A DNA stretch of 14,045 nucleotides, taken from assembly GCA_900768625.1 (NCBI GenBank), contig CAAGDO010000301.1:1-14045 (forward strand), in the 5' to 3' direction. Below the pieces are notes generated by a model. The model was given only the letters and a program-made list of their open reading frames with translations. It ran no database searches and was not told the origin of the DNA. The stretch comes from Bacteroidaceae bacterium. Its GTDB lineage: Bacteria; Bacteroidota; Bacteroidia; Bacteroidales; Bacteroidaceae. This document shows, in pieces, positions 5,708 to 11,646 of the stretch. The first letter of the stretch is position 1, and each line of letters begins with the position of its first letter. Position numbers and translations under genes: made by a program.

Positions 5708-8221
5708 ATGACAATCATCCCATATCATATTCTGCGCCGCATCGTCATGCCGCTTCTGGCTGTGGGGGCTGTTGCCTTTTTGGCAGGCTGCTCCACCACC
5801 AAGGCCATCCCCGATGACGAACAGCTCTACACCGGCATCAAACGCATCACCTACACCGACGACCCTTCGCGTGCGCGCCACAAGGGCGGACGCGACTCTG
5901 TCGGCGTGATCACGGCAGTGGGCAATGCCGTTGAGGCGGTCAGCGAGGTGCTTCGTGGGGGCGGAACGAAAAGCGTGACAGACATGCTTGCCGCCAACAA
6001 GAAGGAACTCACGAAGGCCGAACGAAAAACGCAAAAAGAAGCACAGAAACGCGCTGAGGCCGACTTCGCGACGGCAAAGGAGGAGGTGGAGGCCGTGTTG
6101 GCCTATCCGCCCAACAATGCCCTGTTCGGTTCTTCGTACTATCATTCGCCGCTCCAGATCGGCCTCTGGATTCACAATTCCTTCGCAGGTAGCGAGGAGG
6201 GATTGGGTAAATGGCTTTTCAATCATTTCGGGACGGAACCGGTGCTCGTGAGCAACGTCAGTCCGGAAATGCGTGCCAAAGTGGCCACCAACACGCTCCA
6301 TAACTATGGTTACTTCCACGGCAAGGTGGGCTATGATGTACTGACCAACAAGTCGAACAAGAAGAAGGCGAAGGTTTCCTATGACGTGCATGCAGGGCAG
6401 CTCTATCGGCTCGACTCCATCGCCTATATGCATTTCCCCACGGCCATGGATTCGATGCTTACGGCCCACATGGACGAACGTTTGCTCCATAGGGGGGATG
6501 CGTTCAGCGTCGTAAACCTATCGAACGAACAGACGCGCATCGAATCGATGCTGCGCGAAAATGGATATTATTACTACAATGCGGCATATACCACTTTCCG
6601 TGCCGACACCATCATCCGTCCGGGTAAGGTGCAGCTGATGGTGCTTCCGGTGGACAATCGTCCGGAGGTTTCCGACCATCCGTGGTATATCGGCCATACT
6701 TATGTCAACGTCCGCCGCAACGACCAGGCCCCGCTCGACAATATGCTCGAGGATAAGGACTATACCTTCCAGTTCTCAGGTCGGAAACTGCCCCTCCGTG
6801 CCAGTATGTGGCGCCATGCCGTGGCTCACCGAAAGGGGGAAATCTATCGTTTGTCGGACCAGAAGATGACGCTTTCGAAACTTGGGGAACTGGGGGTGCT
6901 CAGCCAGATGGATGTGAGCTATGTTCCGCGTGACACCACTGCCGGTTGCGACACGCTCGACGTGATGCTGACGGCTGTGATGGACAAGCTCTACGACAGC
7001 ACCTTCGAAGTGAATGCCACGATGAAGAGTAATCAGCAGGTTGGTCCGGGCATTTCCTATGAATTGGCCAAGCGCAATGCTTTCCGTGGCGCAGAAAAGG
7101 TGTCTTTCAAGGTGTTCGGTTCCTATGAATGGCAGACCGGTGCAGGGGCGCAGGGTGGCAATTCGCTGCTAAACTCCTATGAACTTGGCACGCAATTGGC
7201 TTTCAAATATCCGCGTTTCATGTTTCCCTTCATCAGCCGGCGCCACCTGCGTTTCCCTGCCAACACGCAGTTTGCGCTGGATGCCGATTGGAAGAATCGT
7301 TCGAAGTTCTACAATATGGTGAGCATGGGGCTGAGTGTGACCTACGATTGGTATAAGCGCAAGCAACTGAAGCATTCTCTCACGCTTTTCAGTCTTGACT
7401 TTGACAAACTCAATCACACGACTGCGGCTTTCGACTCCATCATGTCGGCCAATCCGGCGCTCTACATGTCGATGCGCAACCAATTCGTGCCTTCGTTGAG
7501 CTACACGATGACCTATCAGTCGGCGAATAGCAAACGGAATCCGTGGTGGGTGCAGTTGACGGCCAAGGAAGCCGGAAACATCACTTCGGCTCTTTATGCT
7601 GCTGCCGGCCAACGCTTCGACGCCAAGAACAAAAATTTGCTGGGCAATCCGTTTGCACAGTTTGTGAAATTCACGGCGGAGATGCACAAGATGGTGAAAA
7701 TCACGCCGAATGTGAATCTGGCCACGCGTTTGTTTGGCGGTGTGATCTGGGCATACGGCAACAGTTCGAGTGCTCCGTATGCCGACCAGTTCTATGTGGG
7801 AGGTGCCAACAGTATTCGTGCCTTTACGGTGCGTTCGCTTGGTCCGGGTGCCTATCGTGCGCCGAATTCAAAGTATTCCTACATGGACCAGACGGGCGAC
7901 ATCAAGCTTGAAGCCAACGCTGAACTTCGTGCGCGTCTTTTCGGTGACTTGCATGGTGCGGTGTTCCTCGATGCGGGCAACGTCTGGCTCATGCACGATG
8001 ATCCCAAGCGTCCTGATGCACGACTCAGTGCTTCCACCATCAAGCATATCGCTTTGGGCACAGGTGTGGGTCTGCGCTACGACCTTGACTTCCTCGTGTT
8101 ACGCTTCGACGTGGGTATTGCCTTGCATGCACCCTACGCCACCTCCAAGTCGGGATTCTATAACATCGAGAAGTTCAAGGACGGCTTGGGTCTTCATTTC
8201 GCTATCGGTTATCCGTTCTGA
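5708..8221 (+). CDS. tamL: TamL: lipoprotein-type TamA/BamA-family outer-membrane protein
   Basis: An 837-residue Omp85-superfamily protein, the likely outer-membrane partner of TamB. The N-terminus is a lipoprotein signal with two arginines, a hydrophobic stretch and lipobox LAGC, placing the lipidated cysteine at residue 28. A Lys/Glu-rich, probably helical stretch follows (about 88-130), then a POTRA-like region (about 150-420), then the barrel (about 430-837). The barrel has IRAF at 703-706, matching the conserved VRGF/IRGF loop motif of Omp85 proteins, and ends in phenylalanine as BAM substrates do. A lipidated TamA variant (TamL) is known from Bacteroidetes. The frame is open back to 5552 inside tamB, but ATG 5708 gives a proper signal peptide; ATG 5747 is a shorter alternative that keeps the lipobox. 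Family is very likely; the TamL name rests on the lipobox and the tamB neighbour. Confidence 0.9.
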   Translation: MTIIPYHILRRIVMPLLAVGAVAFLAGCSTTKAIPDDEQLYTGIKRITYTDDPSRARHKGGRDSVGVITAVGNAVEAVSEVLRGGGTKSVTDMLAANKKELTKAERKTQKEAQKRAEADFATAKEEVEAVLAYPPNNALFGSSYYHSPLQIGLWIHNSFAGSEEGLGKWLFNHFGTEPVLVSNVSPEMRAKVATNTLHNYGYFHGKVGYDVLTNKSNKKKAKVSYDVHAGQLYRLDSIAYMHFPTAMDSMLTAHMDERLLHRGDAFSVVNLSNEQTRIESMLRENGYYYYNAAYTTFRADTIIRPGKVQLMVLPVDNRPEVSDHPWYIGHTYVNVRRNDQAPLDNMLEDKDYTFQFSGRKLPLRASMWRHAVAHRKGEIYRLSDQKMTLSKLGELGVLSQMDVSYVPRDTTAGCDTLDVMLTAVMDKLYDSTFEVNATMKSNQQVGPGISYELAKRNAFRGAEKVSFKVFGSYEWQTGAGAQGGNSLLNSYELGTQLAFKYPRFMFPFISRRHLRFPANTQFALDADWKNRSKFYNMVSMGLSVTYDWYKRKQLKHSLTLFSLDFDKLNHTTAAFDSIMSANPALYMSMRNQFVPSLSYTMTYQSANSKRNPWWVQLTAKEAGNITSALYAAAGQRFDAKNKNLLGNPFAQFVKFTAEMHKMVKITPNVNLATRLFGGVIWAYGNSSSAPYADQFYVGGANSIRAFTVRSLGPGAYRAPNSKYSYMDQTGDIKLEANAELRARLFGDLHGAVFLDAGNVWLMHDDPKRPDARLSASTIKHIALGTGVGLRYDLDFLVLRFDVGIALHAPYATSKSGFYNIEKFKDGLGLHFAIGYPF

Positions 8222-8242
8222 GGGTGAGCAGGCTGCTTAAAA

Positions 8243-8279
8243 GAAGTGCGCAGCCAGGATAATCCTGACTGCGCACTTC
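8243..8279. terminator. Strong hairpin after tamL
   Basis: GAAGTGCGCAG (8243-8253) pairs with CTGCGCACTTC (8269-8279), and an inner stem CAGGA/TCCTG continues it past one C-A mismatch with a TAA loop. It begins about 20 bp after the tamL stop. No T-run follows on the plus strand; read on the minus strand the hairpin is followed by TTTT. It could terminate either direction weakly or protect the tamL 3' end. An alternative pairing, GGCTGC (8231-8236) with GCAGCC (8250-8255), would exclude it. Confidence 0.5.
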
Positions 8280-8315
8280 CGTATGATGATGGCAGAAGAG
8301 GTTTGCGTAAAAGCC

Positions 8316-8365
8316 CAAAAAAAGGAGGATGCTCCAAGCGTATCAGTACGTATGGGGCATCCTCC
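8316..8365 (-). terminator. Rho-independent terminator of the XRE gene
   Basis: GGAGGATGC (8324-8332) pairs with GCATCCTCC (8357-8365). The stem continues inward with a G-T wobble and a CGTA/TACG apical part. On the minus strand it is followed by seven T (A7 at 8317-8323). It starts about 20 bp past the stop of the minus-strand regulator, the classic layout. Confidence 0.8.
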
Positions 8366-8385
8366 GATGTGTTTGATGCTTTGGA

Positions 8386-8607
8386 TTAGCGGTGACGAGC
8401 TTCGGGTACGCGAATCAGTTCGCGAACATCGCAGTCAAGCAGGTCTGCAATCTCCATCATGACGTCAAGTGTGGGCTGTGAAGAGTTGGTGCACCACTTG
8501 GAGATGGTGGCAGGAGCCTTGTCAAGTCGTTCTGCAAGCCATTTGCTGGTTCTCTTCTTTTCCACGAGCATCAGTTTGATGCGGTTAAAGTCTTTGTTTT
8601 CTGCCAT
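8386..8607 (-). CDS. Small XRE-family helix-turn-helix regulator
   Basis: A 73-residue protein made almost entirely of one XRE/Cro-type helix-turn-helix domain (about residues 8-65). The recognition segment reads LAERLDKAPATISKWCTNSS, with the usual later helix IADLLDCDVRELI. There is no room for a sensing domain or catalytic part, so it is either a DNA-binding repressor or a partner of another protein. It stands alone on the minus strand, with its own promoter (8703-8733) and terminator (8316-8365), and diverges from the chromate-transporter pair. A dyad overlapping its -7 box suggests autoregulation, which is inference. No toxin gene lies beside it, so an antitoxin role is not supported. 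Its targets are unknown. Confidence 0.85.
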   Translation of the reverse strand: MAENKDFNRIKLMLVEKKRTSKWLAERLDKAPATISKWCTNSSQPTLDVMMEIADLLDCDVRELIRVPEARHR

Positions 8608-8691
8608 AATTCTATCAAATTAATTTCTTGTATGTCTTTCTTGCCTGTCTGATTGTAGACTGGCATTTACTCTAAAAGTATGCGGATTTGC

Positions 8692-8715
8692 AACTTTCTT
8701 TGCAAAGTTAGTTGC
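8692..8715. promoter_or_regulatory. Candidate operator over the XRE promoter
   Basis: AACTTT (8692-8697) and AAAGTT (8704-8709) form a dyad with a 6-bp centre that overlaps the minus-strand -7 box. An outer pair, GCAAC (8690-8694) and GTTGC (8711-8715), surrounds it. The size and place fit a dimeric XRE repressor site. Part of the symmetry comes from the promoter element itself, so the signal is weaker than it looks. Confidence 0.35.
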
Positions 8716-8733
8716 ATTATTCCGAATTTGCAA
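8703..8733 (-). promoter_or_regulatory. Promoter of the XRE gene
   Basis: On the minus strand, TAACTTTG (complement of 8703-8710) is an exact -7 element, and TTG (complement of 8731-8733) lies exactly 20 bp upstream. The predicted leader is about 90 nt. Confidence 0.7.
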
Positions 8734-8789
8734 GAATTGAAGTGGTTTTATTTCAAAAAAAATATTTTTTAGCGCGTTTTCGCTTCATG

Positions 8790-8824
8790 TTTGTGTTTTT
8801 CTCACAGAGAAAAGGGTAACTTTG
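8790..8824 (+). promoter_or_regulatory. Promoter of the chromate-transporter pair
   Basis: TAACTTTG (8817-8824) matches the -7 consensus. TTTG at 8790-8793 is the nearest -33 candidate, with a longer-than-usual 23-bp spacer. The ATG at 8852 follows 27 bp after the box, giving a leader of about 20 nt. Confidence 0.55.
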
Positions 8825-8851
8825 CGGTCAGAAACTAAAAACTCAAAGCAC

Positions 8852-9394
8852 ATGCTACTCAAGTTTTTCCTTACTTGCAACAAAATCGGTGCGCTCACGC
8901 TTGGTGGCGGCTATGCCATGATTCAGGTGATGGAGCACGAATTTGTTGACAAGAACCATTGGCTCGACAAGCAGGAGTTCATGGACGTGCTCATCGTGGC
9001 GCAGGCCACGCCCGGCATTTTCGCCATCGACATGGCTAGCCATATCGGCTATAAGGCGCGAGGCGTGCTGGGAGGCATTGTGGGGGCACTTGGCATCGCC
9101 ATACCTTCCATCATTGCCATCATCCTTATCGCCATGTTCTTCCATACGTTCAAGGACAATCCCTATGTGATGAAATTTTTCCGCACAGTTCGCCCGGCGG
9201 TCGTTGCACTGATTGCGGTGCCTTGCTTCAACATGGCGCGTACGGCGAAGATCAACCGACGCAATGTGTGGATACCCTTGCTTTCGTGTGGACTGATTTC
9301 CGTGTTCGGCGTTTCGCCCGTGCTGATTATCATCGCCTCCGGCCTGTGTGGGTATCTTTGGGGCAAATACAAACGTAGCAAGCAAGCATCATGA
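8852..9394 (+). CDS. Chromate-transporter (CHR) family protein, first subunit
   Basis: A 180-residue membrane protein of the short-chain CHR family, whose members occur as adjacent pairs that together equal one long-chain ChrA-type transporter. It shows the conserved N-terminal block (KIGALTLGGGYAMI, then QATPG) followed by several hydrophobic helices and a basic C-terminus (KYKRSK). Characterised CHR proteins export chromate, but many members have no tested substrate, so the true cargo here is open. I chose ATG 8852; the longer frame begins at a TTG inside the -7 box and is unlikely. Its TGA overlaps the next ATG by 4 bp, which suggests translational coupling. Confidence 0.85.
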   Translation: MLLKFFLTCNKIGALTLGGGYAMIQVMEHEFVDKNHWLDKQEFMDVLIVAQATPGIFAIDMASHIGYKARGVLGGIVGALGIAIPSIIAIILIAMFFHTFKDNPYVMKFFRTVRPAVVALIAVPCFNMARTAKINRRNVWIPLLSCGLISVFGVSPVLIIIASGLCGYLWGKYKRSKQAS

Positions 9395-9966
9395 TTTTCC
9401 TGAAACTTTTCTTGATATTCACCAAAATCGGTACATTCAATTTTGGTGGTGGTTATGCCATGCTCTCGCTTATCCACAACGAGGTGGTCGTGAAGAACCA
9501 ATGGCTGACGAATGCTGAATTCACGGATATCGTGGCCATCAGCCAATCGACGCCCGGTCCTATCGGTATCAATGCTGCGACTTATGTGGGTTATACCTCC
9601 GTGCTTCATGAAGGCTACCCCGTTTGGGCTGCTGTCCTGGGAGCTGTTCTGGCTTCGCTTTCCATCATGTGGCTCCCGTTCATCATCATGATTGCCATCA
9701 GTCGCTATTTGCTCACGCATAAGGACTCGAAAGTGGTCGGCGATGTGTTCAGCGGTTTGCGTCCGGCCATCATCGGACTGATCGGTGCTGCGGCAGTTCT
9801 GCTCGTTTCGAAAGAAAATTTCGGTGATCCTGCGAGTGACCCGCTTTGGCAGGTGGTGCTCAATGCCGGGATTTTCGTGGCGGCCTTTGTCTTTACGAAG
9901 TGGCGGAAAACGAATCCGATACTGGTGCTTGTGGCAGCCGGACTGATAGGGCTTTTCATCTATTGA
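9391..9966 (+). CDS. Chromate-transporter (CHR) family protein, second subunit
   Basis: A 191-residue membrane protein clearly homologous to the gene before it: both start with a KIG...GGGYAM block, a WL...EF segment and a TPG motif at the same places. It has about five or six hydrophobic segments and ends in a hydrophobic stretch (LVAAGLIGLFIY). In the short-chain CHR family such pairs are thought to assemble as a heterodimer, probably in opposite membrane orientations. The ATG overlaps the previous stop (ATGA). No terminator is obvious before the tetR promoter, so some read-through into tetR-fabG is possible. Confidence 0.85.
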   Translation: MIFLKLFLIFTKIGTFNFGGGYAMLSLIHNEVVVKNQWLTNAEFTDIVAISQSTPGPIGINAATYVGYTSVLHEGYPVWAAVLGAVLASLSIMWLPFIIMIAISRYLLTHKDSKVVGDVFSGLRPAIIGLIGAAAVLLVSKENFGDPASDPLWQVVLNAGIFVAAFVFTKWRKTNPILVLVAAGLIGLFIY

Positions 9967-10057
9967 CGCATGGACGGAAGTGGTTGGGACGTTCTTGCAC
10001 GTTTGTCATCAATCTGAGAAAAATGCGTATTTCGTTTTCTGTTCAAAAAGAAACTCT

Positions 10058-10065
10058 TAACTTTG
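10058..10065 (+). promoter_or_regulatory. -7 element of the tetR-fabG promoter
   Basis: TAACTTTG is an exact Bacteroidetes -7 match, 52 bp before the tetR ATG. The -33 position holds only a T-run (GTTTTC near 10034-10039), so the promoter may be weak or regulated. The predicted start falls inside the dyad at 10065-10093. Confidence 0.6.
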
Positions 10066-10093
10066 CACACTGAAAGCAAATGTGTGCTTTCAG
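10065..10093. promoter_or_regulatory. Candidate TetR operator with two interleaved dyads
   Basis: CTGAAAGCA (10070-10078) and TGCTTTCAG (10085-10093) form a perfect 9-bp inverted repeat with a 6-bp centre. A second dyad, GCACAC (10065-10070) with GTGTGC (10082-10087), interleaves with it. The element sits directly downstream of the tetR -7 box and covers the likely transcription start, the usual place for an autoregulatory TetR site. As RNA, the two pairings would exclude each other, so a leader-RNA switch is an alternative. Binding is inferred from position and symmetry only. Confidence 0.55.
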
Positions 10094-10117
10094 ATAAAGA
10101 GTCATTAATTCCCGGAA

Positions 10118-10717
10118 ATGTCAATAACAAAAACCCGTCAACGACTGCTGGAAGTGGCGCGCGAGCTGTTCGCCCACAAAGGATTGGAAGCCACAACAAT
10201 GAACGACATTGCGCTGGCTTCAGGCCGTGGCCGACGTACGCTCTATACTTATTTCCGCAACAAGGAGGAAATATACTTTGCTGTCATCGAAGAAGAATTG
10301 GAGCGCTTGTCGGAGAAGATGGACGATGTGGTGGCCCGTACCGCCGAGCCTGCCGAGAAGATATTCACCCTCATTTATGCCCATTTGAACATCATCCGCG
10401 ACACGGTGGCGCGCAATGGTACGTTGCGTGCGGAATTTTTCCGCAACATCTGGATGGTGGAGAAAGTTCGTAAGGCTTTCGATGAAGAAGAACACCGCGT
10501 CTTGCTCTCTGTGCTTCAGGAGGGCGTGGACAAGGGACAGTTCCGCATCGAAAACGTGGGGCTGATGGCAGATATCATCCACTATTCGGTGAAGGGACTT
10601 GAAGTGCCCTACATCTACGACCGTCTGGGAGAAGGACTCACGGAAGATGAAACCTATCCCATCGTGAAAGGGATTGTGGCCCGTGTGCTCAATATCCCCG
10701 AATCCGTTGCCCATTGA
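10118..10717 (+). CDS. TetR/AcrR-family transcriptional regulator
   Basis: A 199-residue regulator with the standard TetR layout: an N-terminal helix-turn-helix at about residues 8-54 (LLEVARELFAHKGLEATTM, then TLYTYFRNKEEI) and an all-helical C-terminal ligand and dimer domain. The length is typical. A strong dyad over its transcription start suggests that it represses its own promoter. fabG follows after 64 bp with no -7 element between them, so both would be controlled together. That makes a lipid-related ligand such as an acyl-CoA or fatty acid attractive, but nothing in the ligand domain proves it. ATG 10118 is the only sensible start. Confidence 0.9.
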   Translation: MSITKTRQRLLEVARELFAHKGLEATTMNDIALASGRGRRTLYTYFRNKEEIYFAVIEEELERLSEKMDDVVARTAEPAEKIFTLIYAHLNIIRDTVARNGTLRAEFFRNIWMVEKVRKAFDEEEHRVLLSVLQEGVDKGQFRIENVGLMADIIHYSVKGLEVPYIYDRLGEGLTEDETYPIVKGIVARVLNIPESVAH

Positions 10718-10781
10718 TTTCGCCGGATGGCAGCACAAAAACGAAAAATTCACATTCAAACAACATAACAGATAAATCCAT

Positions 10782-11528
10782 ATGGGACTTTTAACTGGTA
10801 AGACGGCCCTTATCACTGGTGCCGCACGAGGCATCGGCAAGGCCATTGCTTTGAAGTATGCAGAAGAAGGAGCAAATATTGCTTTCACTGACCTCGTGAT
10901 TGACGAAAACGGCGAGGCCACTCGTCAGGAAATCGAAGCCAAGGGCGTGAAGTGCCTGGCTTACGCTTCCAATGCCGCAAACTTCGAAGAAACCGAGCAG
11001 GTGGTGAAGAAGGTGCACGAGGACTTCGGTTCAATCGACATCCTCGTGAACAATGCCGGTATCACTAAGGACGGCTTGATGCTCCGTATGACGGAGGCCC
11101 AGTGGGATGCCGTGATTGCCGTAAACCTCAAGTCGGCTTTCAACTTCATCCACGCTTGCACCCCCATCATGATGCGTCAGAAGAAGGGCTCTATCATCAA
11201 CATGGCTTCCGTGGTCGGTGTTCACGGTAATGCCGGACAGAGCAACTACGCTGCCTCAAAGGCCGGACTCATCGCTCTCGCAAAGAGTGTGGCTCAGGAA
11301 ATGGGTAGCCGCGGCATCCGTGCCAACGCCATCGCTCCCGGTTTCATCGAAACAGCTATGACTGCAGCTCTTTCAGACGATGTACGCAAAGAATGGATGA
11401 AGGCTATCCCCTTGCGTCGCGGCGGACAGCCTGAGGATATCGCCAATGTGGCAACCTTCCTCGCTTCTGACATGTCAAGCTACGTGAGCGGACAGGTGAT
11501 CCAGGTGGACGGCGGTATGAACATGTAA
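10782..11528 (+). CDS. fabG: 3-oxoacyl-[acyl-carrier-protein] reductase FabG
   Basis: A 248-residue short-chain dehydrogenase/reductase, predicted to reduce 3-oxoacyl-ACP to (R)-3-hydroxyacyl-ACP with NADPH in fatty-acid elongation. The Rossmann glycine motif TGAARGIG is at 12-19, NNAG at 90-93, and the catalytic set is N115, S143, Y156 and K160. A PG motif follows at 186-187, and the C-terminus (SGQVIQVDGGMNM) is close to canonical FabG. The length is exactly that of the family. It lies 64 bp after tetR with no visible promoter of its own and ends 39 bp before a strong hairpin. Other SDR reductases share the fold, but the whole sequence reads as FabG; whether it is the only copy in the genome cannot be seen. 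Confidence 0.9.
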   Translation: MGLLTGKTALITGAARGIGKAIALKYAEEGANIAFTDLVIDENGEATRQEIEAKGVKCLAYASNAANFEETEQVVKKVHEDFGSIDILVNNAGITKDGLMLRMTEAQWDAVIAVNLKSAFNFIHACTPIMMRQKKGSIINMASVVGVHGNAGQSNYAASKAGLIALAKSVAQEMGSRGIRANAIAPGFIETAMTAALSDDVRKEWMKAIPLRRGGQPEDIANVATFLASDMSSYVSGQVIQVDGGMNM

Positions 11529-11567
11529 TTCATTCTGTTGCTTTCCCCCACACTGCAACTCATTCAC

Positions 11568-11625
11568 CTGGCGGAATTGCTTCTGAAGAAGGTTCGGAGC
11601 AGTTCCGCCAGTTCTTTCATTTTCC
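11568..11625 (+). terminator. Terminator of the tetR-fabG transcript
   Basis: CTGGCGGAA (11568-11576) pairs with TTCCGCCAG (11603-11611), and an inner stem (TGCTTC with GGAGCA, one wobble) continues it. A T-rich but interrupted run follows (11612-11625). It lies between fabG and the S46 peptidase gene, so the peptidase is likely transcribed separately or by partial read-through. Confidence 0.65.
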
Positions 11626-11646
11626 AAACACTTCAACCAACTTGCA

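Noticed and set aside
8386..8607. Antitoxin of a toxin-antitoxin pair
   Set aside because: No small companion gene is adjacent on either side; the gene has its own promoter and terminator.
8822..8851. TTG 8822 as start of the first CHR gene
   Set aside because: This codon is part of the -7 promoter element, so it would not be in the transcript; ATG 8852 fits the family's N-terminus.
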